Below, in pieces: positions 50,416 to 58,704 of a stretch of DNA of 64,000 nt. Position 1 is the first letter of the stretch. Every line of letters starts with the position of its first letter. The position numbers were made by a program, and so were the translations under genes. Source of the stretch: JADLHS01 sp964561105 (GTDB taxonomy: Bacteria; Verrucomicrobiota; Verrucomicrobiia; Limisphaerales; JADLHS01); assembly GCA_964561105.1 (NCBI GenBank), contig CAZLOH010000027.1, positions 1 through 64,000 on the forward strand, given 5' to 3'. The notes beneath the pieces are model-generated. The model was not told where the DNA came from and did not search any database. It saw only the letters and a list, made by a program, of their open reading frames with translations.

Positions 50416-52425
50416 ATGAGCAACGAAGCGAACCGATATTCCTACCCTGGCATCCCCTCCACTTCCGACGGCGCGGGTGGCGTCGTGTGGGTCGAAACCC
50501 ACATCACCCACGGCGCGTGCGCCTATCCCATTACCTCGTCCACCACGATGGGCACGGGCTACCAAACCGAAGTGTCCAACGGAAAGAAAAATCTCTGGGG
50601 AGACACACTGACGTTCGTGCAGCCGGAATCGGAACATTCCGCCGCGACCACGTGCGAAGGGTTTGCGCTCGCCGGCGGACGTGTGACCAACTTCACTTCC
50701 GGCCAGGGCCTGGTGCTGATGAAAGAAGTGCTCTACACGATTTCGGGGAAACGATTGCCCGTCGTTTTCCACATCGGGGCGCGGGCGCTGACGTCCCATT
50801 CACTCAACGTGCATTGCGGGCATGACGACGTGATGAGCGTCGCGGACTGTGGCTGGGGGATTTTGTTCAGTCGCAATGCGCAGGAGGTTTGCGACATGAC
50901 GGCCATTTCCCGGCGCGCGGCGGAAGCCTGCGAGACGCCGTTCATGAACGTGCAGGACGGTTTCCTCACCACGCACACGATTGAGAACATCAACCTGCCC
51001 GAGCCGGAGTTTCTCAAGGAGTTCGTCGGCGATCCCAATCAGAAACTGCGCTGCCTGTTTGACCCGCACAATCCAATCATGACCGGCGTGGTGCAGAACC
51101 AGGATTCATACATGAAGGGCAAGATTGCCCAGCGCACGTTCTACGACAAATGCCAGGCTGCGGTGCAGGAAGCGATGGATGAGTATTACGCCAAGACCGG
51201 ACGGCGTTATCATCTGGTGGACCAGTATCGCATGGACGACGCGGAATACGCGCTCGTCGGCCTGGGCGGCATGATGGAGACCGCGCAGGCGGCGGCCGAT
51301 TATCTGCGGGAGGAGATGCATCTCAAGGTCGGGGTGGTCCACGTCACCTGCTTCGCGCCGTTTCCCGCCACGCAACTCGTGGACGCGTTGCAGAACGTCA
51401 AAGCCGTGACGGTCGTCGAGCGTATGGACAATCCGCTCGCGCAATCCAATCCCCTGGTGCAGGGCATCAAGGCCGCGTTCGCCGACGCGCTCACCGGCCT
51501 CAGCTACGGCTCGAACGGCGAGTTCAAGTATCCGAAGATTTCGCGCATCCCGAAAATCTACGCGTGCTCCGCCGGACTCGGTTCGCGCGACGTAACGGGC
51601 GGCCATTTCATCGCCATCGTGAAGAACATGCTCGCCGAGAAACCGCGCGAGTATTTCACCGTCGGCATCAAGCACGCGCTCACGTTGCCGGAGTGCGAAG
51701 CCCCGGATTTGCGGCCCGAAGGCGCGTTCTCGATGCGCGGCCATTCCGTCGGCGGGTTCGGCTCGGTCACAACCAACAAACTCATCGCGTCGTTCGTCGG
51801 TGAATTGTTCAACCTGCACGTGCAGGCGTATCCGAAATACGGCTCGGAGAAGAAAGGGTTGCCCACAACGTATTACCTGACCGTGGCGGAAAAACACATC
51901 CGCACGCACAGCGAACTGAGCCACGTTGACTTCATCCCGCTCAACGACGTGAACGCCTTCAACCTCGGCAATCCGTTGGCGGGTATCGCCGACGAAGGCA
52001 GCGTGTTCATCCAAAGCCCGGAGACCGACCCGCACCAGGTCTGGAGTCACATCCCGGCTTACGGCCAGAAGCTCATCCGCAACAAGCGCCTCAAGATTTT
52101 CTACCTCGACACCGTGAAGATCGCGAAGGAGATCGCGACCGAAGCCGACCTTCAGCAACGCATGCAAGGCGTCTGCCTCGTGGGCATCTTCATCAAGGTG
52201 ACGCCGTTCGCGTCGCGCTCGGGCATGAGCGACGAACAGGTGCTGGGTGCGGTGGAAAAATACATCCGCAAGTATTTCGGCAAGCGCGGCGAGACCGTGG
52301 TGCAGGAAAACCTGAAGTGCGTGCGCGAAGGCTTGAAGAGCGTGATGGAAATCCCGTGGAGCATCATCACCGCGCCCGCGCAACCGAAGGCCAAGGCGGA
52401 AGAGGAAGTGGTGTTTGCGAAGTAA
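50416..52425 (+). CDS. Pyruvate:ferredoxin oxidoreductase, alpha plus gamma part
   Basis: 669 residues covering domains I-III of classical one-chain PFOR: pyrimidine-binding domain (VWVETHITHGACAYPITSSTTMG, SEHSAATTCEGFALAGGRVTNFTSGQGL), transketolase-C-like domain II (GVVHVTCFAPFPATQLVDAL, TVVERMDN), and gamma domain III (FSMRGHSVGGFGSVTTNKLIASFVGEL). It lacks the ferredoxin and TPP domains, which are on the gene at 54177. Together they should convert pyruvate and CoA to acetyl-CoA, CO2 and reduced ferredoxin. The two halves are 1.75 kb apart with small genes between. Confidence 0.92.
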   Translation: MSNEANRYSYPGIPSTSDGAGGVVWVETHITHGACAYPITSSTTMGTGYQTEVSNGKKNLWGDTLTFVQPESEHSAATTCEGFALAGGRVTNFTSGQGLVLMKEVLYTISGKRLPVVFHIGARALTSHSLNVHCGHDDVMSVADCGWGILFSRNAQEVCDMTAISRRAAEACETPFMNVQDGFLTTHTIENINLPEPEFLKEFVGDPNQKLRCLFDPHNPIMTGVVQNQDSYMKGKIAQRTFYDKCQAAVQEAMDEYYAKTGRRYHLVDQYRMDDAEYALVGLGGMMETAQAAADYLREEMHLKVGVVHVTCFAPFPATQLVDALQNVKAVTVVERMDNPLAQSNPLVQGIKAAFADALTGLSYGSNGEFKYPKISRIPKIYACSAGLGSRDVTGGHFIAIVKNMLAEKPREYFTVGIKHALTLPECEAPDLRPEGAFSMRGHSVGGFGSVTTNKLIASFVGELFNLHVQAYPKYGSEKKGLPTTYYLTVAEKHIRTHSELSHVDFIPLNDVNAFNLGNPLAGIADEGSVFIQSPETDPHQVWSHIPAYGQKLIRNKRLKIFYLDTVKIAKEIATEADLQQRMQGVCLVGIFIKVTPFASRSGMSDEQVLGAVEKYIRKYFGKRGETVVQENLKCVREGLKSVMEIPWSIITAPAQPKAKAEEEVVFAK

Positions 52426-52431
52426 GATGTG

Positions 52432-53079
52432 ATGGCCAACCCGCGAAATCTCTTTGCGATCATGGGATTGCTCTCATTTCTGTTTGGTGGTTGCACCAAA
52501 CAATCCGCGCCCCTAGCTCCGGAGGCTAATGGGAAAGTTCACCAATCGTCGGCATTGGCAGCACCACCAGAAGTCACCTCTGAATCTGAAGAAGGTTTTC
52601 ACGATTTGATTTTCTATATCCGCGATTACAAGAGACTTTCTGACGGGTCGCAAACGATTGAGGGAGTCGGCCTGCACAAAGGCAAGACTCTCGGACTGCA
52701 AATCATTCTTGGCTCAACTTGGAAAGAAGGATCGCTTGGCAAGGATGTCCCGCTGGTAACCTATCAAGGGCTCGTCAAATATCGCTCAACCGGTTCTGAC
52801 AGCGACTCATTCCTGCGAACGCTCAATGAGCTTTACGGAACGAAACTCTCTGCGAATTCGATGAACGCCGAAACTTCGTTTACGGGAATCTCGCTCGAAG
52901 GCGACCCACGCGACCTTGCGAAAGGGTCAGTGAAGATCAAGCTCTTCTTCGAGTCTGACAATGAACAAGAATACGCGGAACTTTACACCAATATCGAACT
53001 CGGCAAGCGAAGACTCGAAGTTCACGAAAAAGACCCTGATTACAGGAAAGCTGTGGTGACCGCGTTGCGAAAAGGCTGA
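52432..53079 (+). CDS. Hypothetical lipoprotein
   Basis: 215 residues. The signal peptide ends in FLFGGCTKQ, with the lipobox Cys at about 21. The mature part (FHDLIFYIRDYKRL, GVGLHKGKTLGLQIILGSTWKEG, VTYQGLVKYRSTGSDSDSFL) matches no family I know. It starts six bases after the oxidoreductase stop. Its codon use looks less GC-biased than its neighbours, which fits later arrival. Confidence 0.6.
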   Translation: MANPRNLFAIMGLLSFLFGGCTKQSAPLAPEANGKVHQSSALAAPPEVTSESEEGFHDLIFYIRDYKRLSDGSQTIEGVGLHKGKTLGLQIILGSTWKEGSLGKDVPLVTYQGLVKYRSTGSDSDSFLRTLNELYGTKLSANSMNAETSFTGISLEGDPRDLAKGSVKIKLFFESDNEQEYAELYTNIELGKRRLEVHEKDPDYRKAVVTALRKG

Positions 53080-53170
53080 ACATCGATGGCTATTAACCTG
53101 AAACCCCGCCTAGTCACGCGCGTTCCACACGCTTGCGAGTGGTCCGGTCTGGGCGTACGCTCATTCGTGA

Positions 53171-53440
53171 ATGCCAGAGTTGTCGCGTTTCTTCGGAATC
53201 ATCATTCGGATGTATGCCGAGCCGTTCGCTCCGCATCATCAGCCGCATTTTCACGCTTACTATCAAGAGTTCGCGGCAGTGTTTGCGCTGGACACGCTGG
53301 AGATCATCGCCGGCGAATTGCCGGTGAAGCAACGGCGTCTGGTAGAGGCTTGGGCGGAATTGCATCGAGAGGAATTGAGAACCGGTTGGGAGTCGCTCCA
53401 AACGGGTCGTCGTCCGCAGCCGATTGCCCCTCTGCAATGA
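53171..53440 (+). CDS. DUF4160 family protein
   Basis: 89 residues with the DUF4160 pattern: MPELSRFFGIIIRMYAEPFAPHHQPHFHAYYQEFAAVFALDTLEIIAG, the PHFHAYY block being diagnostic. DUF4160 genes normally precede DUF2442 genes, as here, and the pair behaves like a toxin-antitoxin-type cassette in genome context. The function is not established. Confidence 0.85.
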   Translation: MPELSRFFGIIIRMYAEPFAPHHQPHFHAYYQEFAAVFALDTLEIIAGELPVKQRRLVEAWAELHREELRTGWESLQTGRRPQPIAPLQ

Positions 53441-53447
53441 GATTTTC

Positions 53448-53768
53448 ATGAGCCACAAGATTTACAGGGTGAAGTCGTTCGCCATCGTCGCGCCGCACAC
53501 GTTGGAGGTGGACTTCAACGACGGTACGTCACGGCGGATTGATTTCCGGCCTGCGCTCGTGGGCGAGATTTACGGGCCGTTGCGCGATTTGAAATTGTTC
53601 GAGCAGGTTTCATTGGATCGCGAAGTTCACACGCTCGTCTGGCCGAACGGAGCGGATTTCGATCCGGCAACGCTGCACGATTGGCCGGAGAGTGCTGATG
53701 ACGTTGCGAACGTTGTTTCAGATTGGAGTTCCAGCGGCGCGATGACGATGCGGGATTCACCGAAGTGA
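53448..53768 (+). CDS. DUF2442 family protein
   Basis: 106 residues starting MSHKIYRVKSFAIVAPHTLEVDFNDG, with RRIDFRPAL and VHTLVWPNGADFDPATLHDWP typical of DUF2442. It follows the DUF4160 gene after seven bases. Such pairs are small mobile cassettes; here they lie between the two halves of the oxidoreductase. Confidence 0.88.
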   Translation: MSHKIYRVKSFAIVAPHTLEVDFNDGTSRRIDFRPALVGEIYGPLRDLKLFEQVSLDREVHTLVWPNGADFDPATLHDWPESADDVANVVSDWSSSGAMTMRDSPK

Positions 53769-53817
53769 CGATTACGATTAAGAAAAAGCTTAAGATTAAG
53801 AACCACCCAAAGACTTT

Positions 53818-53880
53818 ATGAGCGAAACACTCACCGCCCCAGCCCCCGCCACTGAGCGCGCCCCTCGCGTTCCCATCGCG
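53818..53880 (+). pseudogene. Partial copy of the start of the oxidoreductase beta gene
   Basis: ATG 53818 opens MSETLTAPAPATERAPRVPI, clearly related to the true start MSETLTASVTERVNQLPI at 54177. After about 20 codons the similarity stops and palindromic repeats follow. It is a duplicated or displaced gene start, not a complete gene. Confidence 0.7.
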
Positions 53881-53917
53881 GCTTCGCCGGAGCGTGGCTC
53901 TGTGAGCTGCAGCGCGT

Positions 53918-54096
53918 CTGCCCCAGAGGGGCAGAATGTGAATAGCCGTGGGTGCAAACCCACGGTAGATCACGTAATTGCAGCCCGACCCCGGAGGGGT
54001 CGCACCATCCATCGCGCAACGATTCGTTCGACCCTTTCAGGATCGGGGGAAATTTCCGGGACTTGTTCCGTGGGTTTGCACGCACGGCTATTCATG
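53918..54096. repeat. MITE-like composite palindrome between the two oxidoreductase genes
   Basis: Outer arms of 29 bp (53937-53965 and 54068-54096; AATAGCCGTGGGTGCAAACC in the left arm) match at about 27 positions. Inside are GACCCC/GGGGTC near 53986-54001 and other small stems; CTGCCCC/GGGGCAG lies at 53918-53934. Confidence 0.8.
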
Positions 54097-54176
54097 TTGA
54101 ATCCCTTCGGAATTCGGATGTGCTGATTCACGAACCACCCATTTAGCGCTTTAACCATTTAACCAATCACAAATTT

Positions 54177-55778
54177 ATGTCTGAAACCCTCACTGCATCC
54201 GTCACCGAACGCGTCAACCAATTACCGATCACCGACGACGTTCTCAATGTTCAGGATTTTAACGACCGCATCGTTGGCGCCTACAACGAAGGCCGGGCCG
54301 AGCTGGGGCTGCCCGCGGACGATTCCACCTCGCGCTCGATCATCCCCGCCGGCACGGCCATCCTGCGCGACTTTTCCTACATCGCGCCCGAGATTCCGCT
54401 GCTCAACAGCGAGAATTGCGTCGCGTGCATGGCGTGCGTCACCGAGTGCCCGGACACCGCCATCCTCGGCAAGGTCGTGCCCAAGGCGAAGCTCGAGGAG
54501 GAACTCGCCAAAATCCCCGACGAAGCCGAGCGCGAGCATTATCGCAAACAGTTCGCCAAGACGACCAAGTTCTGGAACGTCTATGAAAAGAAGGGCGACG
54601 AGCCGGGTTACTTCGGCATCTTCGTTGATCCGACCAAGTGCAAGGGTTGCGCCGAATGTGTGGACGCCTGCGGCGATCACGACGCGCTCGTCATGCTCAA
54701 GAAGGACGACCGGACGTTGAAGCGCTTTCAACGCACGTGGAATTTCTACACCAAGATGCCCGAGACACCGAAGAAGTTCATCAACGAGAAGATGCTCATT
54801 GACATCATGCTCGCCGAGCGGTCGTTGCTCTACGTTGGCGGCGCGGGCTCGTGCATGGGTTGCGGCGAAGGCACGGCGCTCCGCATGATGCTCGCCGCGA
54901 CGGGCTTTGTTTACGGCAAGGAAAACATCGGCATCGTCAACTCGACCGGTTGTTCCACCGTCTATGCCTCGACGTATCCTTACAATCCGTATCTCGTGCC
55001 GTGGACGAATTCACTATTCGAGAACGCGCCCGCCGACGCGATGGGCGTGCGCGCGCGCTGGGATCAGATGGGTTGGCATGACAAGAAACTCTGGGTCATC
55101 GGCGGCGACGGCGCGATGCTCGACATCGGTTTCCAGAGCTTGAGCCGCCTGCTGGCCAGCGGCATGAACATCAAGGTGCTCGTGCTCGACACGCAGGTTT
55201 ATTCCAACACCGGCGGGCAATCGTCCACCGCCACGTTCATGGGCCAGAACACCAAGTTCAGCGTTCACGGCAAGGCCATCCCCGGCAAGACCGAACGCCG
55301 CAAGGAACTCGCGCAGATTTGCATGATGCACCCGAACACGTTCGTGGCGCAGACCAGTTGCGCGATGAGCAATCACTTCTACAAATCCATCATGGCCGCC
55401 AACGAATACGATGGCCCGGCGGTGGTGAGCATCTATACGACCTGCCAGCCCGAACACGGCGTGGGCGACAACCTGGCGATGCAACAAAGCAAACTCGCCG
55501 TGGACACGCGCACGTTCCCGGTGCTCATCTACGATCCGCGCAAAGGCGACAAGATCGCGCAACGCCTGAGCCTCCAGGGCAATCCCTCCGAGAAACTGGA
55601 TTTCTTCATCGAGCCGAAGACGAACGAAGTCTATGACTTCATCCGCTTCGCGCGCACCGAAGGCCGCTTCGCCAAACACTTCGACAAGGACGGCAACCCG
55701 AGCGAGACGCTGCAAAAAGCCAAACAAGAACGCCTCGAAAACTGGCGCACCCTGCAGGAACTGGCGGGGATTATTTGA
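54177..55778 (+). CDS. Pyruvate:ferredoxin oxidoreductase, ferredoxin plus beta (TPP) part
   Basis: 533 residues. Two 4Fe-4S clusters: Cys 81, 84, 87, 91 (CVACMACVTEC) and Cys 155, 158, 161, 165 (CKGCAECVDAC). The TPP domain has GAGSCMGCGEGTALRMM, VNSTGCSTVYASTYPYNPY, VIGGDGAMLDIGFQSLSRLL (GDG TPP motif) and DTQVYSNTGGQSS. This equals domains V-VI of one-chain PFOR. It completes the enzyme begun at 50416. Partial copies of its 5' end (53818) and 3' end (56486, 57171) surround it. Confidence 0.93.
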   Translation: MSETLTASVTERVNQLPITDDVLNVQDFNDRIVGAYNEGRAELGLPADDSTSRSIIPAGTAILRDFSYIAPEIPLLNSENCVACMACVTECPDTAILGKVVPKAKLEEELAKIPDEAEREHYRKQFAKTTKFWNVYEKKGDEPGYFGIFVDPTKCKGCAECVDACGDHDALVMLKKDDRTLKRFQRTWNFYTKMPETPKKFINEKMLIDIMLAERSLLYVGGAGSCMGCGEGTALRMMLAATGFVYGKENIGIVNSTGCSTVYASTYPYNPYLVPWTNSLFENAPADAMGVRARWDQMGWHDKKLWVIGGDGAMLDIGFQSLSRLLASGMNIKVLVLDTQVYSNTGGQSSTATFMGQNTKFSVHGKAIPGKTERRKELAQICMMHPNTFVAQTSCAMSNHFYKSIMAANEYDGPAVVSIYTTCQPEHGVGDNLAMQQSKLAVDTRTFPVLIYDPRKGDKIAQRLSLQGNPSEKLDFFIEPKTNEVYDFIRFARTEGRFAKHFDKDGNPSETLQKAKQERLENWRTLQELAGII

Positions 55779-55818
55779 AGTCTGGAAAGCGCTTTGGCCG
55801 TGTGATAGACTGCTTCGC

Positions 55819-56082
55819 ATGAAATCGAACGGTGACATGGCGGCAGTTGAAAAACTACTTCGGCCCATGACGCGTAATTTGACGCCAGAACTCGCCCGCG
55901 CCCTTGTCAATCTTACTGCAGACGACGAGACGCAGACCCGTTACGACTTGCTCGCCGGGAAAAATACCGAAGGCGAACTCACTGCAGCAGAAAAGGAGGA
56001 ACTGGAATCGCTCGTCCGTGTCAATACGTTGCTCGGGGTACTCAAAACTGAAGCTCACGCCGTTCTTGCCAAAGCCGCTTGA
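55819..56082 (+). CDS. Small helical partner of an HNH gene
   Basis: 87 residues: MKSNGDMAAVEKLLRPM, then NLTPELARALVNLTADDETQTRYDLLAGKNTEGELTAAEKEELESLVRVNTLLGVLKTEAHAVLAK. All-helical; small proteins of this kind often precede HNH nuclease genes and may act as antitoxin-like partners. The stop overlaps the start of the HNH gene (TGATG). Confidence 0.65.
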   Translation: MKSNGDMAAVEKLLRPMTRNLTPELARALVNLTADDETQTRYDLLAGKNTEGELTAAEKEELESLVRVNTLLGVLKTEAHAVLAKAA

Positions 56083-56479
56083 TGGATGCGGCAACCAGCC
56101 AGCTTGTTCGTCAGCGAGCCGGAAACCGTTGTGAGTATTGTCACCTGCCGCAGGACTTCTCCGACCTGCGCTTCCACGTTGAGCACATTGTTCCTCGTCA
56201 GCATCGCGGCGCCGACAATCTCGACAATCTGGCGCTCGCTTGCCCGGAATGTAATCTTCACAAGGGCACGAATCTCACCGGCATTGATCCCGACACAAAT
56301 CAAGTAACGCCGCTATTCCATCCGCGCCGGGACAAATGGGAGATCACTTTGCGTTGATTGATGGCAGAATCGCTGTGAGAACTCCAACGGGTCGAGCTAC
56401 TGCATGGCTGTTGACCATGAATGTCGGGGACAACCTGCGCATCAGGCAACGGCTGGTTCGACTCGGATTATTCAGTTAA
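56082..56479 (+). pseudogene. HNH endonuclease broken by a frameshift
   Basis: The first frame (ATG 56082 to TGA 56355-56357) gives CEYCHLPQDFSDLRFHVEHIVPRQHRGADNLDNLALACPECNLHKG, a full HNH core with two CxxC pairs. It ends at DKWEITLR. From about 56341 another frame continues with DHFALIDGRIAVRTPTGRAT and LTMNVGDNLRIRQRL to TAA at 56477-56479, which is the normal family C-terminus. One base is missing near 56340. Cleavage core intact, C-terminal part lost, so activity is doubtful. Confidence 0.8.
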
Positions 56480-56485
56480 CCAAAG

Positions 56486-56561
56486 GGCAACCCGAGCGAA
56501 ACACTGCTCAAAGTCAAACAGGAACGCCTGGAAAACTGGCGCACGTTGCAGGGATTATCTA
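56486..56561 (+). pseudogene. Copy of the 3' end of the oxidoreductase beta gene (tail copy A)
   Basis: Reads GNPSETLLKVKQERLENWRT and LQG, matching residues 505-530 of the intact gene (GNPSETLQKAKQERLENWRT). The last bases GGGATTATCTAA correspond to GGGATTATTTGA after a small deletion. Confidence 0.85.
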
Positions 56562-56611
56562 AGCGCGGAATTTGGAGCGCGAGACGCGGAATAAGGCATC
56601 GCCGCCACGCT

Positions 56612-56902
56612 TTACTCGCGGTACAATCCGTAATCCGGATGCCGCTTGTGATGCCGGACCAGCGTGATGCGAATGCCGTCAGGGATTTCGCGGTAAAGAA
56701 AGTGATACGGGAATCGTTTGAGATTAGCCCGGCGGAATTTGGAACTGACCGGATGAAATCTTCCGGAATTGGCTGCGGCGAGTCTGATGAAGTGGCGCAA
56801 CTCCTTTTTGAATTCGTCGCCAAGAATCGGTGAAACTTCGTCGTAACGCCTGAGCGCGTCGGCAACATCCTGCTCAACGGCGGGATGATATTGGACGTTC
56901 AC
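56612..56902 (-). CDS. RelE/ParE-type toxin
   Basis: 96 residues: MNVQYHPAVEQDVADALRRYDEVSPILGDEFKKEL, ISSKFRRANLKRFPYHFLYREI-like core (SSKFRRANLKRFPYHFLY) and RITLVRHHKRHPDYG, typical of the ParE/RelE plasmid-stabilisation superfamily. It overlaps the upstream antitoxin gene by four bases. Likely target is the ribosome or gyrase; not distinguishable by eye. Confidence 0.9.
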   Translation of the reverse strand: MNVQYHPAVEQDVADALRRYDEVSPILGDEFKKELRHFIRLAAANSGRFHPVSSKFRRANLKRFPYHFLYREIPDGIRITLVRHHKRHPDYGLYRE

Positions 56903-57129
56903 TTCTGGCGGCGGGTTTCGATGCGTTGCCAGAATCCGGAGTCATGCAGGGCCTGAACCTGCCTGGATTCGATTTCACGTTCGCGCCGCTCTGCTTCTGT
57001 CAGTTCATCCGCTTCGGAACACTCTTCCGGCACGGGTGGTAATGAACTCAAAAGAAACTCAGCCAGCGAGGCGCGGTCTTTCAGGCCAAGAGCCAGGACC
57101 TGCTTCTTGATTTCATCCACCGCAGTCAT
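56899..57129 (-). CDS. Antitoxin of the RelE/ParE-type pair (addiction-module protein)
   Basis: 76 residues: DEIKKQVLALGLKDRASLAEFLLSSLPP, then an acidic middle and ESRQVQALHDSGFWQRIETRRQK. This matches the short addiction-module antitoxins that precede RelE/ParE toxins. Its stop overlaps the toxin start (ATGA). Confidence 0.85.
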   Translation of the reverse strand: MTAVDEIKKQVLALGLKDRASLAEFLLSSLPPVPEECSEADELTEAERREREIESRQVQALHDSGFWQRIETRRQK

Positions 57130-57170
57130 GGCGCTACAGTATCGCGCTCCTGACCACCTGACAAGCGTCG

Positions 57171-57302
57171 GGCAAAGGCCACAAGATCGCGCAACGCCTG
57201 GGCGCTCCGGGCAATTCGACTAGGAAACAGGGTTTCTTCATCGAACCGAAGACGAACGAAGGCCAGGACTTCATCCGCTTCGCGCGCGCAAGCGGCGGGT
57301 GA
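57171..57302 (+). pseudogene. Copy of an internal 3' segment of the oxidoreductase beta gene (tail copy B)
   Basis: Reads GKGHKIAQRLGAPGN, then GFFIEPKTNEGQDFIRFARA to a TGA, matching residues 456-497 of the intact gene (KGDKIAQRL, FFIEPKTNEVYDFIRFART). It is a second, different part of the gene, downstream of tail copy A. Confidence 0.85.
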
Positions 57303-57315
57303 AAAGTCAGCCGCG

Positions 57316-58698
57316 CTATCGAGGGCTGTTTTCCGGGACGGCGTTGATCTCGATTTCGGGACCATTACCGAGTTGAGCGCGACCGTAAATCAGCGCGCCT
57401 TGCAGTCGGGCGGGAAATGGCACGGGCGCTTGAGTCACGCCGGCCGGCAATTGCGACACGGCCAGCGCGTTGGTCTCCACAAAATTCCAGGTGAACACGA
57501 CATTCTGATTGAGCGTGTGGTTCGTGCCTTCCACGCGCCATTGATAATTCACCGCCGGCGTCTGCGCGGGCGGGAGCGCGCGGGCCGGCAATGATGCCGC
57601 AGTTTGATCGACGCGCTTGAAATCTGTGACGGCTTGCGGCTGGCTGACCGCGTCACCAGCGGCGTAATTTGCGGCGACCGCGTTCAAGTTGCCGAGATAA
57701 GTTGAGCCATCGCTGTCAATCACGCGCAATTGATTGCCGACTTGTTCCATTTGGAAATTCGCCAGCACCGGCGCGCGCGGCGGGGCCACGGCGGAGCGCG
57801 CTTTCGTTTTGCGTTGGTCCGAAGCAAGGTTGGTGAAGGACTGGACTTGAGTTTGCTTGGTGGCCGGCTGGGCGCTGGCCGCCTGCGTCAATGGCTTCTG
57901 GCCGGCAATCGCGCGCACCGAAGGGCTCGGGTTTGCCGCGACAGCCGCCGCCGCCGCCGGTGTGGCTGGTTGTTGATCGGCAAAGCGAGCCGTTGCCGTT
58001 GGTTCGGCGGCGTGGCTGGTCGTGACCGGCGCCGCCAACGAGCGTGCCCGGCTTGAAGCTTGATTCTCCGCCGCGCTGGTGACTGGCGGGCGGTTCAAGG
58101 TTACGGCTTCCGCAGACTCTTGATTCAGGTGAACCACGACTTTCTTGTCCGCGGTTGGTTTGGTCGCCGGCGCCAGGGCTGGCATCGCTTGGGGCCCGCC
58201 GTTACTGGCCAGCGAATTTTCCTGGACATCCTTCGCCGCCGTGAAGTTGTCGGCGGGAACAGTTGCAACCGGAACGGCGGCCAGGCGGTTGTCAGGCTCG
58301 AGCGCACGTTGAGTTTCCTGTTTTGTCCTGGCGTCGGTGGCGGGAGTGGAGACGGTCGGTGCCGGTCGGCTTTCGTTCCGGGTCGTTTCCTTGGCCGGCG
58401 AACTTTGGGCCAGTCGGCCCAGCGGTTTCGGCTCGTTCAACAGGGGGAGAATCAGCACCGCCGCGACGCCCAGCACCACCAACACGCCAACGGCATAAAT
58501 CCAACGGCGTGTGAGTCGGGCAAAAAAGTCGCGCGCCGACTCAGTCGGCTCGACCGCAGGCTGGGGGAACTGCCGCGCCACTTCGCCTTGCAACAATCGC
58601 CGGTTCGCTGGATGCAACGAGAACGGCGCGCCGGCCTCTTCGCCCCGCTGCCTGGCGTGGCGACGGAGCAATTTCTCAATGGGCCGTTCGTCGTTCAT
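57316..58698 (-). CDS. Large membrane partner of an ECF sigma factor
   Basis: 460 residues. A cytoplasmic N-terminus (IEKLLRRHARQRGEEAGAPFSLHPANRRLLQGEVARQF) precedes one transmembrane segment at about 70-88 (WIYAVGVLVVLGVAAVLIL). The long extracytoplasmic part is Pro/Ala/Thr-rich to about 300, then has a conserved-looking C-terminal section (QVGNQLRVIDSDGSTYLGNLN, TNHTLNQNVVFTWNFVETN). It lies six bases after an ECF sigma gene, so an anti-sigma role is likely; no zinc motif is present. Confidence 0.65.
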   Translation of the reverse strand: MNDERPIEKLLRRHARQRGEEAGAPFSLHPANRRLLQGEVARQFPQPAVEPTESARDFFARLTRRWIYAVGVLVVLGVAAVLILPLLNEPKPLGRLAQSSPAKETTRNESRPAPTVSTPATDARTKQETQRALEPDNRLAAVPVATVPADNFTAAKDVQENSLASNGGPQAMPALAPATKPTADKKVVVHLNQESAEAVTLNRPPVTSAAENQASSRARSLAAPVTTSHAAEPTATARFADQQPATPAAAAAVAANPSPSVRAIAGQKPLTQAASAQPATKQTQVQSFTNLASDQRKTKARSAVAPPRAPVLANFQMEQVGNQLRVIDSDGSTYLGNLNAVAANYAAGDAVSQPQAVTDFKRVDQTAASLPARALPPAQTPAVNYQWRVEGTNHTLNQNVVFTWNFVETNALAVSQLPAGVTQAPVPFPARLQGALIYGRAQLGNGPEIEINAVPENSPR

Positions 58699-58704
58699 TC
58701 GTTG

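Noticed and set aside
57126..57365. 79-codon minus-strand gene between the antitoxin and the sigma-partner genes
   Set aside because: It is the complement of tail copy B of the oxidoreductase beta gene, which explains its open frame.
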